27,578 bases of DNA from Mastigamoeba balamuthi. Lineage: Eukaryota > Evosea > Mastigamoebida > Mastigamoebidae. Position 1 is the stretch's first letter, and the number at the start of each line of letters is the position of its first letter. Below the pieces are notes generated by a model. The model was not told the DNA's origin, did not search any database, and was given only the letters and a program-made list of their open reading frames with translations. This document shows positions 10,569-20,665 of this stretch, piece by piece. A program made the translations under genes and the position numbers. The DNA lies in the NCBI GenBank assembly GCA_902651635.1, contig CACRSC010000040.1, forward strand, positions 263,733 through 291,310. The letters run 5' to 3'.

Positions 10569-10623
10569 ACCCGGGCATCACTGGAATGATTGCCCTACAC
10601 TGGGCAGGCAGGATGGCACTTCA

Positions 10624-10993
10624 ATGGCACGCCGATCCCATGGGTCTGGAAACGGACAGGGGGCTACAGCGGCAGTTGATGCGGATGTACTGAACCCTGC
10701 TGTAGAGCAGGAGGCATCGTGCGAGGGTGAGAACACTGCAGGGATGAATGCCGTTGAGTATTTCGGCAGTACCACAAGGACGACTCCCACGGGCACAGTT
10801 CTTGTCAACAGGGAGCATGTAGTCATCACAGTGATTGACTCCTGCTCAACTGAGACCATCTGCAGTGAGGCACTGTGTATGGCCACCAGAACAGGACCAC
10901 TGGGCCAGTGCGATTGCCAGATCACTGAGGTGAACAACAAATCCATTGGGGATATCTGTGGCCAGGGGAACATGGCCTCACACTGGCAGGTGA
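10624..10993 (+). pseudogene. Ty3/Gypsy aspartic protease, N-terminal part
   Basis: The segment NREHVVITVIDSCSTETICS matches the flap and active-site strand of retroviral-type proteases, where D-S/T-G is expected; here the glycine is Cys (DSC). The frame reaches SHWQV at about 10992 and is then broken by the inverted repeat of the 9117-bp insertion. The protein resumes at 20115 with VSVMVVCNFRYDLQLGM, the region just after the protease active site. The 4 bases GTGA at 10990-10993 are the left target duplication. Confidence 0.75.
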
Positions 10994-11170
10994 AACGGCA
11001 GCTATAATGAATTTCCTTTTGTCTCAAGAGTTTCCCACGGACAACCCGTAAAATGGAAAAAAAAAGACAAAAAGTCGCATTTAAAACACGAAAACACAGG
11101 CCTGTGACGCTCAGGTCCTCTGAAAAAAAATTGAAACCCAAAAATTGGAAAATGAAAAGCCAAAAACACG
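10994..11170 (+). repeat. Left terminal inverted repeat
   Basis: This 177-bp repeat is identical to the reverse complement of 19934-20110 except one position (T in CAGGTCC here, C in the other copy). The innermost bases are CAAAAACACG. Beyond it the two ends diverge completely. Confidence 0.95.
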
Positions 11171-11424
11171 AAAAAAAATTGAAAAAAAACGAAGAGAAAA
11201 TGTGAAATAATCGCATGCGATACAAAAAGGTTTATAATGTAGAAAGAGCGGAAAAAAAGAAGGGAAATGAATAAGGTAAAGCAACGAAGAGCATTGCAGA
11301 AATAAAATGAAGTAATGGAAAAAGCAAACAGACCAAAATAAAAAAATAAAAACAAAAAAGCCTAAGTGAAAGAAGCTTGAACAATGCACGGGGGCGAAGA
11401 GAGGTGAAAAACCAGTAATATATT
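11171..11424. other. A-rich subterminal region of the 9.1-kb element
   Basis: Strongly A-rich on the plus strand, with one palindrome core, ATCGCATGCGAT, at 11210-11221. No gene is seen. It would be the 3' untranslated end of the transposase mRNA; AATAAA on the minus strand overlaps the stop region at about 11421-11426. Long Phe-rich minus-strand frames here are translation of T-rich sequence. Confidence 0.6.
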
Positions 11425-14165
11425 TTATTGTAATACCTGTGTGTGAAGTGTGAGCCATGTTTCGAACTGTGAAGGGCGAATAAATTCAACAGCAGTAGAA
11501 AGAATAGACATGGAGTAGAATGGGAGCTTGCGGCGCACTAGAGCATTAAGACGGCCCTGACGTGTTAGGGGGGAATGACCCGCAGCCGGGAAGCTCATGA
11601 TGATGAAGGAGCGGCTGATGACTTTGAACTCGCTGAGATTCCGAACATCCCAGATGGTGTTGGCGTAAGCAGCCATCATGTCCTGGGGATCTATCTGCTG
11701 CTGGTTCGAGCGATCACGGTGAATGCGCTGAACCACACAGAAGGCTGGATGCTGCTCGATGCCGGCGTAGAACACTGCCAGCTGACAACCATGGAGAAGT
11801 AGAACATCTCCGGGGTTAGAAGAGACGAGCTGGAAAGAGGACTTGCGGGAGCGGACGCCGACGGGACAGGACAGACGGAAGACAGGATTCGTAGGAGGGA
11901 TGGAGGCAGGCACAGAACGCAGGAAGCTAGTGTCGAAGATGAGGTCGCCCTGCACATTCTGTGAATTATTAACATGAGTCATAGAAAGAGAAAGAGAAAC
12001 AAAGTATGAGAGAAAACAACAAATCAAATTTTATCGCATGCGATAAAAGAGTGAAGAAGAAAAAGAAAGCAGGGGGAAGAGTGCACAAAGAACAAATAAT
12101 CGCATGCGATAAAACAAACAAAAGTAAAACATAAAGGCACCGTGGGGTCGACGAAAGTCGCGATGCGAATATCGGGGTGGTCGAGGAGATTGTGCCACCA
12201 CTCTGCAGCGGGAGCAGAGAACTGGGGCTGGCCTATTGTGAGGAAGGAGCGAATATCCTTCTCGACAAACCAGCTCCACTCTGGAGCATGGCGCAGAACA
12301 GCGAGGCCCGGAGGGAATGAAGAGAATATAGGACGGGCAGTCTGGGACCACGGTGTGTTCCAGTTGCGATGGCGGTAGGTGTAAACAGGGAAAGTGACTT
12401 TGTTGTCAGTGGTGACCTCGTACACGTGGAAGCCGAATAGGTCGGCGAGAGACGAGTAGTTGATAAGACAGGACTCGAAGTAGTTGGCGAGCATGTAGCA
12501 ACGCTTGAGGTCAGAGACCTGAACCCTGAAGCTTCTCAAGAACTCTCTGTTGGCCCAAGAGGAAGTGAAGACCTCGGGGACCTCTGGGAGGGACATCACG
12601 TTGTTTGCCTTGAAGTAGTTGGAGGGGCTGCTGAAGCACTGGTCGAGGTCATTGTGAGTATGGCCAGGCTGCTGGAAGAACAGGAAGACCTCGTCGACGA
12701 AACCGCAGTGCACAAGCATACCGAGAATACCCAACATGACGTTGTTCTTGTTCTGGTTGACGGGGTTGTCGAGGATGAGGGTGAGGCTTCTGGGTTGGTA
12801 GGTGGGGTTTAATCGCAGGTGCTCGACGATGTGAAGCAGCAGGGTAGTGCCGATGAGGTCCTGGTTCTTGGGCCACAGGCCAGACATGGAGAGGAGGTAG
12901 CGGACCTGGTTGAAGGTGTAGTCGAGCACACCCATTATGAGGAGCCCGGGCCTGGGACAGTTGCCCCAGTTGTTGTAGTTGCAGCGGAGGCAGGGAAGGT
13001 TAGGAGCAGTCATGCCATCGATGATGATGCACCACCTGTTGGCGGCATCGGACCTGCACGCATTACACTCTTGGACAACAAACGTCCTCTCGTGGGTGAA
13101 GTCAGAACGGTGCTGGGACTGGCTCGTGCGTAGCGACATCAGCTCCTCGGGAGTGAGGGCGTGATTGCAGACCTGGTCCCAGTACGCAGCGCAGATGGAA
13201 CAGACCCTGTGCTCCCCCTTGCGCTTGACGCACCTGAGCCAGGGGAAGTCGGTGAGCCAGATGTAGTAGAACAGCTTCAGGCTGGGCAGGGCACTGTTGC
13301 CGTGGCCCTTGCTCAGGAGATCGGAGACCAGTTCGAGCCAGAAGCTGCAGCGAGACCAGCCGAGGTGCAGGTTCACTGTAGTATGGCCCTTTGGCTGATC
13401 TGCATCAGGAAGGAACTCTCCCATCGGAACTACAATGGTGGACAGGTAGGCACGGACAATGGACGATTTCAGGGCAACAGACATGCTCTCAATGGGGCTT
13501 TTGCATTAAGTTAGTTTTATCGCATGCGATAAAGCAAACCGCGGTACGGAGTTAAAGTGTAGGAACACCGTCTTGCGATCGAGACTGGTGGCCAACACAA
13601 AAGCCTTGCGACACAGAAACAGGTGACACTTCTCGTCAGCGGGGTACAACGTGATTCCGTGTTCCTCGCGCTTGAGCTCAGCGTGTTGGTGAAGGAAGGT
13701 GGCTGTATCTCTCTGGCTCATGGGGAGCCAGTAGTGCCGAAGGTCGACGACTGCTCTCGGTGACAAATCCAGAAGGCAAGAGAGCGAACAGCAATCGCAG
13801 AAGTACATCGCAACGAGCTCTTCTATGAGAGCAGAGGCATCGAGCTTCCTACCCTCTCTGGCACTCAGGTAGTTGCTCAACTCCTCGACGACCTGTGGGG
13901 CCGATAGAGACGTGGTCTTCAAGCCCTTGGTCAACTGGAGCTGCCTGGCCATCGTCAGATTTGAGCAAAACCGAAGAGAAGCTGGATGTGAATTAGTTTT
14001 ATCACGTGCGATAAAAATGAAAATGAGCGAACCCATGAAGGTGGAGGTGTTGATGGAAGAGGAGCACTCGAAGAAATCAGAGGCAGTCAGGGAGGAGCGA
14101 TGCTCGGCAAGCTGTTGTTCAGCTTGGTCGTACTCTGTGCTATGCACAGCAAGGGAAGGCGGCAT
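11425..14165 (-). CDS. DUF7869-like transposase, 4 exons, 821 aa
   Basis: Exons on the minus strand are 14165-14033, 13981-13540, 13497-12141 and 11958-11425; phases agree and no stop interrupts. The third exon carries the family signature: a C-X2-C pair (CSIC, about residues 291-294), then IIIDGM (Asp about 352), LILDNPVNQNKNN (Asp about 435) and GHTHNDLDQCFS (about 474-485). Spaced Asp, DN..NKN and GHTHxDxD motifs are how I know DUF7869-type proteins; an RNase H-like fold with these acids as catalytic residues is a reasonable but unproven reading. As the only transposase-like gene inside matched TIRs, it probably moves the element. All three introns contain the 20-bp palindrome, two of them close to the branch-point-like CTAA. 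The neighbouring 1269-aa gene is divergent across an 867-bp intergenic region. Start choice: first ATG in the exon before the first intron; an upstream exon is possible. Confidence 0.8.
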
Positions 14166-15032
14166 CGGGAGGAGCTGGGATTGGAAGGTGACTATGGGAG
14201 TCGCAGCAGCAGTTATAGCGCGGTGGAACAGCGGGGAGCTCGAGAGAAGGTTGTGGAGAGAGCGTGGATCAGGGAGATTGGAAAGAGCTAGTAATATAAT
14301 TAAGTTATAGTGTGTAACTATAGCTTAATGTTGTACCGTTACTGGCCATGCAGAGGGCACTCTGTAATAAAGTGTTAATATGTGTTTTTATCGCACGCGA
14401 TAAAAAACATGAAGAGTATATGGGCAGAGGTATATAGAAGGATAGTATAGAGAAAGAACAGAGTAAACTAAAGGAAATAAGAAATGGTCAAGAAAATAAT
14501 GTAGTTAATACAAAGGAGTGGTGGAAAATCATTAAACATGGTATTTTATCGCGCGTGATAAAACGAAGCGCTACATGATGACGTCATAGATTGTAAAAGA
14601 TATTACCGGGAAAACAAATCAAGCTAAAAAGATTCATTTTATAACAAAACAGATAGAAGAAGGAGCTCACCAAGCACCGCGAAGTCAGTCAGCGCAATCG
14701 CCGGGAGGTATGTGTTCTATCCCTGCCTTTTGTTATAAAGTGGCTAAATATCCCCCTCCTGAGATATACCGATGACGTAAAACGTGACGTCATCGGTTAC
14801 ATCAACAGTAGAGTAGCTTTTTTTATCGCGCGCGATAAAAACATAAACAGATAGGAGGTAGTACCTATCATGTGAAAATAAAGCATAAAGTAGTGAGACT
14901 ACATTAAATAACAATAGCAAATTGAATTACAAAATGTTTGCAAATAGATTTTGATTTGTTTTGAAATTAGTCCTATGCTCCTCCATTTTATCGCGCGCGA
15001 TAAAATTGCTCATAGGTAAAAGTCAAGCAGAG
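14166..15032. promoter_or_regulatory. Divergent intergenic region of the 9.1-kb element
   Basis: The 867 bp between the two start codons should hold both promoters. It contains four palindromes (14390, 14548, 14825, 14990) and two TGACGTCA sites of the bZIP/CRE type (14579-14586 and 14785-14792). The second lies in a larger inverted repeat, CCGATGACGT and ACGTCATCGG (14769-14778 / 14787-14796). Two further inverted repeats are TTTATAACAAAA/TTTTGTTATAAA (14638-14649 / 14728-14739) and a 12-bp hairpin around 14300-14328. The palindrome at 14986-15005 is nested in an outer CCTATG/CATAGG pair. No clear TATA box can be assigned. Confidence 0.6.
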
Positions 15033-18000
15033 ATGAGGAGGAAGCCGTCGTCAACGTTCTGTTTGCCGATGGACAAGAAGGAGGAGAAGAAGAAGAAGAA
15101 AGATGAGCAGAAGAGAAGGGAGGACGACAGGAAGCAGGAAATGGCAAAGAGTGTCACGGAGAGCAAGGCGAAAATCACCGATGCGGAGAACGACTACCTC
15201 AAGAGACTGCTGCCCCTCCTGTTTCCCGACACACTGCAGACGAGCAGTACGTAATGCCTACTAATTGCACATTCTAACAATGCACAGCGGAGGAGATACC
15301 GCACGATGATATCGAGGTCAAGGGAGAGGTGAGGGGAATCGCTCCTCAGCTTGGGCTGCCCAAGATCTCGATCGACCACTGCCTCGGAAACATTCCGAAA
15401 ATCCCAGAAGGTGGAGCATCCATGTAGGTCATTGTGCACTGGACTCAGCTCAAACCCGGTATGCTACTTTATTCAATGCTTTTTAGATAGCATTTTATGA
15501 TTAAAATACTGACATTTCTATGTTATTAACATGTTTTATTAAATAAATTACACGAAAATATTGACTAAATTGACATTTTTCAGTGTTTTTAAAGGTTTTG
15601 TATAACAAAACACTAAAACTCTGAAATTTAGGGTTTTTGAGGGACACGGATGCAACTCGTGTGTGGGCTTTGTCGAAGGAGATAGCCTCGAGAGGCTGGC
15701 AGAGGTTCAGTGGGCAGATCGTTTGCATCGAGAGGTCAGAAGAAAACCACTCTGCCCTACGCGAAGCAGCGAGGTCGTACACCGATGGGCCAACATCGGC
15801 GGTGGACCTGACAGGACCAGAGTACAACAACGTCACCCTCTGCTGCATCGACGGGAACACCAGGCGGAAGGTCGCTCTGTTGCCGGAAATGTAAGTACAG
15901 CATTTTATCACATGCGATAAAACTAACATGATGTAGGAGCAAGATAATGGGAGACAAGGTCATCGTCGAGATCGTTCTGGCTGACGTCAGGCTCACAGAG
16001 TCGCAGCAGGACGTGCTCGCACGTGGGCTTCAGGCCTCAGCACACCGGCATGCCGAGGATCACTTCTTCACGTACCTCAAGTGGAGCCTGGACATCATGA
16101 GGGACACGGCACAGAGCGTGAGCAAGGAGTCCATCACGAAGGCCGGAGTCAAGCAGACGCAGGCAGGTGAGAAGCAGAAGAAGATGAAGGAGTCCACGCT
16201 GGACAACAAGAAGATCAAGGCGACATCGGAGCTCAACGTCTCAGCGATCGAGAGCAAGGGAGTGGTGAGTGTTACTGTTATTAGCCCTACACTTAAACTC
16301 AATCTGTGTTTGCTACAGCTGTTCAGCAAGTTCTTCGAGTCCCAGAACAACTGCAAGAAGGTCGCGCTGATTGCGAGCAAGCTGATGACCTGGAAGCCAG
16401 AGGACGTGCAGAAGCTGTTCCACGAGATAAGCAAGATCGAGGGAATTGACAAAATTCCCTCCAGTGCGTTGGAGATGACGACCCTGTGGTCTCTCTCGGT
16501 CGACAACGTACTGCGCTTCATAAGGTTTTATCGCACGCGATAAAATCACTACTAACTAATTTGCAGGTGTGCTGCCACTGAGAAGCTCACTCGCGACCAG
16601 TGTCGCCAACTGTTCCAGTCGATCCAAGACTCGTACCACATCTACTCGCTGATCAAGGACTTGATCTCGGCATTGGACTCCGACGATAAGGAGCAGCGCT
16701 CATTCTCAAAGACGCAGCTCAGGGTGCTGAAGAACGCAGTGTGCTCCAGTTGGTTGTCGGACTACGTCGACTGCCCTGCCTCGGACTTCGAACTCGTGAT
16801 GGGGCCAGTGACAGCAGCCATCATGTGGGGAAAGCTGACCAAGGAATCGGAGATCAATGCAGCATCGAAGAACATGGAGAAGAACTCCATCCTGTCCGAG
16901 AAGCCGGTCATGGTTAACTGGAACGAGCTCGTCTATCCTGCCAAGGTACAGCTGCAGCACTGTACCTCTGTATTGACTGTTTCTCTGTTTTGTTTCGTGC
17001 AGGTATACAAGGAGGTGTCTTTGGAGTTCTCCAGGTGCATGGATCGCTGCTGCACGAACTTCTTCCTCCGAGACTGCTGGACGCAGTGTTACGGGCTGTA
17101 CAAGTCCTTCCGTCCCAACATCATGCTCGTCGACATGAGCGCACTGCAGTCCCCCGACGACCTGAGGGACTACATACCGAAGCTCAATCCGCTTGGTACT
17201 CAACATTATTATACACACGGCATCACTCACAGTCTTTTATCATAGCGTGCGTTGTTGCTGTCGTTTACCCGTGTGACTACGAGCTCCCGATGACGCTGCC
17301 ATTTCTGCCCCCCCAGAATCCAAAGTCCCGGATGGCACCTCGCTGGTTCCCGACAGCAGTCATTCCCCTGATTCCGACGGGAGAACATGTGTGGGACCAG
17401 ACCCCCAACAGGCATATACACTACAACCTCGTCGTCAACTTCCTCTCGAGCAAGGCCCGTGATAAGTTCACGTCCTTGCTCAAGTCGACCTTCCTCGCGC
17501 TCAAGTCCGATCCCCTGGAGCTGCTGCATGGGAGCTCAAAGCCGACGATAGACTACACGACCGTCCACGACCTGCTGCACTTCATGTCAATCGCCGCGCT
17601 GGAGCTGACCGGGGACAAGCCGATGCATCGGTACCTGACGGAGATCAGCTTCGAGCACAGTCTACTCGAGATCGGAGCTCCTTTCGGCCTCGCTCCTCTC
17701 CGCTGGGCATTGCGCTCGAGGGTTTGCTACCACAGGACGCGCAATCTGCCGGCTAACGACACCAATGCCATCCTGTCAACGGTGCTTGGGTCTTGTTACT
17801 TATCGCATGCGATAAAAGTTCTTTTATGTATTTCTCTTCTTTCTCTCCCTTACATCATTAAGTCAAACTTATGTTTTATCGCATGCGATTAATTCTGTTC
17901 TTTGCTTTTTCTCTTACTGTTTCCCGTAGGTCAACCTGAGGCTGCTCCACTTGTTCTCGGTGTCCTACATCAACCTCGTCGACTTCAAGAAGCCAGACAC

Positions 18001-19807
18001 CGATGAATGGGTCCCTTCCTCCCCGCAGGACGCAGAGTCTTCCATGCCCCAGATAATGGGTACTTACATTCATTATCTTCTCTTTTTTACCTAGACTCAG
18101 ATCCTTCATTCTCAGAGGGGTCGTCCGCCGATGACCGTTCGGCATCTGCCGCTGCTCCAGCTGCCGCTGCTGCCCAGCCTACTTTCGAACCACGTCGTCT
18201 CCCTCAGAGCGTCCTCAATCAGTTGCGGGACAGGGATTCCTTCGAATCCAGCATGTCCGCAGAGAACGCTGCTCCGTCGACTCCTCCGGCTGCTCCGTCT
18301 CCGCCAGCACCCCGTCACTCGTCTCGCGTTTGTCTTCCTTGTTTTTCTCTTACTTCATCTTACATAATTCCAGGCATTCATCCCCCCCGCTGGCATGGAG
18401 GAAGTCATCACCTCTGACAACGGCCGTCTGACCAGCAACCTCATCAACAAAACCCAGACCTTCGATGGAGGTATTTCCCCATTCCCATTTTCTTTCTTCT
18501 AATCATACGCAGGTTTCTCCCGGCCTGCCGATTCTGCCTCTTCGTCTTCCTTGCCGGCGTCTCAGCCCCCCGCTGCTCCAGAGAGTTCGTGTTCTCTTTT
18601 TTTCTTCTCTTCCTTCTTATGTCTCACACTCTCGTTCTTCCTCATTCTCCTGTGGTCCACAGTGCCTGTCTCTGCTGCATCTGCTGTCTCGAGCAGCTCG
18701 TTGAGGATTCAGAAGAAATCCTCTGCCTCTCCTCGTGTCGCTGCCGCTGCTGCAGCTGCCACCTCCCCTGCTGCCGAACACCAGGAACCCGAGGGTCCGT
18801 CATACCCTGGCACTCCCATTACATTTGTTCGTTCAGCTGTGTCATCAGCAACTCCAATTCCCTTTGGTATTTTTTCTTTTTTATCGCCCGCGATTACTTT
18901 CCTCCGAATAACATCATACTCGTCCCACAAAAGAGAACGAGAGCGGATCTGCCACCCAGGCCCCGGACATGGTTGCAGAAACTGCTGCTGCCGCGACTGA
19001 TTCCGGTGGCAACCCTGCCGTTGACGGAGTCGAGCCAATCTCTACTCCTCCAATCACGGACGAGTCCAAGGCCGGCGACTCCGACAAAGACGAGCCTGCA
19101 GCAGCAGCTGCGGTGACCGACGACATTTCCATCACCAAAGGCAAGAGCTCGTCCGTGACCAAGAAGCAGAAGCCCAAGGCCTCGACCGCATCCGCAGTCA
19201 TCAGCCCGACCCCGCAGTCGCACGCCGAGCTCGAGACCAGTTCTCCCACGAAACCACGGACTCGGCCTAACCTGACCTTGCAGCAGCTCCGTGCACTCAA
19301 TGGTACTTTGCTTTTTTATTATGTTATCTTACCTTCTATTCAGAGGAAAAACGGAAGTCAAACTTCAACCCGTTTGACCTCAGTGACGACTCATCTGTTT
19401 CTTCTTCAGCCGACAAGGACCCCGAGGAGCATGCAGACAAGAACAAGGACTCGGAGAAGCCTGACGAGCCTGAGAAGCCTGGCGAGACGGAGAAGCCTGA
19501 CGAGACGGAGCTGCCCGAGGAGCCTGAGCCTGCCAGTTCGTCAAGGTCTGCCAAGAGGGGTTCCCGCGCTATGACTACACGGAGGTCCTCAAGGGCAAAG
19601 ACTTCTGATGAGATGGAGAAGGTCGTCGAGAACACCGACAAACCCAAACAAGAAATGGAGGTCGACAAGCCCTCCAGGGGCAGGGCTACCCGTTCGACAA
19701 GGAAGCGTACCACCGCAGCCGCCGCAGCTGCAGAGGAGCGTGCGACCTCGCCCTCTCCTCCTGCCAAGGGACGCACCTCTCCTCCTGGCAAGAGAGCCAG
19801 GCGTTGA
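15033..19807 (+). CDS. Element-borne 15-exon gene for a 1269-aa protein of unknown family
   Basis: Exons: 15033-15246, 15288-15423, 15642-15890, 15937-16264, 16319-16524, 16567-16945, 17003-17195, 17246-17781, 17930-18059, 18095-18327, 18374-18470, 18513-18584, 18663-18866, 18934-19302, 19344-19807. The sum is 3810 nt and every junction keeps frame, a strong internal check. The N-terminus is highly charged (Lys/Glu run, about residues 15-36). The middle (about 110-780) looks globular and Trp/Cys-containing, with no motif I know. From about 790 the protein is Ala/Ser/Pro-rich, then acidic with KPDE/KPGE repeats, and it ends in a basic SPPGKRARR, a likely nuclear signal. It is divergent to the transposase and shares its palindrome-bearing introns. 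I infer a DNA-binding or accessory transposition protein. Least certain junctions: 17195/17246, 17781/17930 and 18584/18663. Confidence 0.75.
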
Positions 19808-19933
19808 GATGCGTCAGCCCCTCTTCGTGGTCTGCTCATTTGAGGTTTACTGCCCTTTCCTCTCCCTTATCAGGAAAACAAAGTGATCATCTGGTTTTGC
19901 CTGTTCACCTTTATCATTTTCGTTTTGTCTCTG
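19808..19933 (+). other. 3' flank of the 1269-aa gene
   Basis: T-rich 126-bp stretch between the stop codon and the right TIR. No AATAAA is seen; the mRNA may end inside the TIR. Confidence 0.4.
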
Positions 19934-20110
19934 CGTGTTTTTGGCTTTTCATTTTCCAATTTTTGGGTTTCAATTTTTTTTCAGAGGGCCTGAGCGTCAC
20001 AGGCCTGTGTTTTCGTGTTTTAAATGCGACTTTTTGTCTTTTTTTTTCCATTTTACGGGTTGTCCGTGGGAAACTCTTGAGACAAAAGGAAATTCATTAT
20101 AGCTGCCGTT
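19934..20110 (-). repeat. Right terminal inverted repeat
   Basis: Inverted partner of 10994-11170. A-runs of 9 and 8 bases have kept identical lengths in the two copies, arguing for a young insertion. Confidence 0.95.
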
Positions 20111-20114
20111 GTGA

Positions 20115-20572
20115 GTGCAGGTTGTCTCGGTCATGGTGGTATGTAACTTTCGGTATGATCTGCAACTCGGAATGACAATGCTGGTCCCAATCAATGCAAC
20201 AATTGACTGGGATGCCAGTGTAGTATGCACTTGCCATGGGCAGTCGACTCCTGTCACCTACATGAGTGGACAGGCCACCAAGAGGGTGTTTGCAGTGACT
20301 GCCCTGCAGGAGGTGCAAGTACCTGCCAGGGCTACTGCCAATATCCCAGTGCAGAGTGAGGGGCGCGATGGCGAGCTCGTGATTATCAAGGACATCGGAG
20401 GTGAGACCACTGACAGAGTGATTACACAGACCCTCAGCCAGTTCATGGACAACTCGCCCAGCTCTCCCCTGAGATGGCACACTACAGTGAATGTTGTTAA
20501 CACAGGTTCATGGCCCATGGCCATCTACGAGGGGGAGTTTCTTAGAGTGGCCTCCCTATTAAGTGGTGGGTA
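20115..20572 (+). pseudogene. Ty3/Gypsy pol: protease C-terminus and linker before RT
   Basis: The frame resumes right after the GTGA duplication with VSVMVVCNFRYDLQLGMTML. This matches the end of the protease domain (the conserved ...LGMDWL-like strand), then a divergent linker ends at TAG 20571-20573. It is the direct continuation of 10624-10993 across the 9117-bp insertion, although the frames differ by one base when rejoined. Confidence 0.7.
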
Positions 20573-20665
20573 GCGATTTCCACCAGAACGGTTCATCAAG
20601 GAGCTGCCTAAGGGAAGGGAGGGCTGTGTGGGCTGGCAGAGCACCCTATTAAGCTATCATCAGAG

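Larger units (their letters stand above)
11210..18894. repeat. Family of 14 dispersed palindromes, consensus TTTTATCGCRYGCGATAAAA
   Basis: The 12-bp cores lie at 11210-11221, 12033-12044, 12099-12110, 13519-13530, 14001-14012, 14390-14401, 14548-14559, 14825-14836, 14990-15001, 15907-15918, 16530-16541, 17802-17813, 17878-17889 and 18883-18894. Most have A/T arms completing a 20-bp palindrome. Eight are in introns spread over the transposase and 1269-aa genes (the 11959-12140 and 17782-17929 introns hold two each, counted separately as four of nine intronic copies in all), four in the divergent intergenic region, one next to the left TIR. None lies in an exon, and none was seen outside the element. 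A palindrome of this kind suggests a site for a dimeric DNA-binding protein; a hairpin in RNA or DNA is an alternative. Tally by location: one subterminal, four intergenic, nine intronic. Confidence 0.95.
10990..20114. mobile_element. 9117-bp nested DNA transposon with 177-bp TIRs and a 4-bp target duplication
   Basis: The element proper is 10994-20110. Its ends are inverted copies, AACGGCAGCTATAATG at the left and CATTATAGCTGCCGTT at the right, matching for 177 bp with one mismatch. GTGA flanks both sides (10990-10993 and 20111-20114), and removing the element rejoins the Ty3 protease region. Inside are two divergent genes: a DUF7869-like transposase on the minus strand and a 1269-aa protein on the plus strand, both intact by hand-built exon models. 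Fourteen copies of a 20-bp palindrome lie in its noncoding parts. Near-identical TIRs and intact genes indicate a recent insertion. The superfamily is not clear to me: a 4-bp duplication with these termini fits no group I can name with confidence. Confidence 0.9.

Noticed and set aside
11002-11489. Phe-rich minus-strand proteins next to the left TIR
   Set aside because: They are translations of T-rich sequence and overlap the TIR and the transposase 3' end.
17232-17252. A fifteenth palindrome (CTTTTATCATAGCGTGCG)
   Set aside because: Only the TTTTATC half is present; it overlaps the proposed 3' splice site and lacks the inverted arm.
10994-20110. Maverick/Polinton or another virus-derived element
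   Set aside because: No polymerase B, ATPase, protease, capsid or retroviral-type integrase gene lies between the TIRs.
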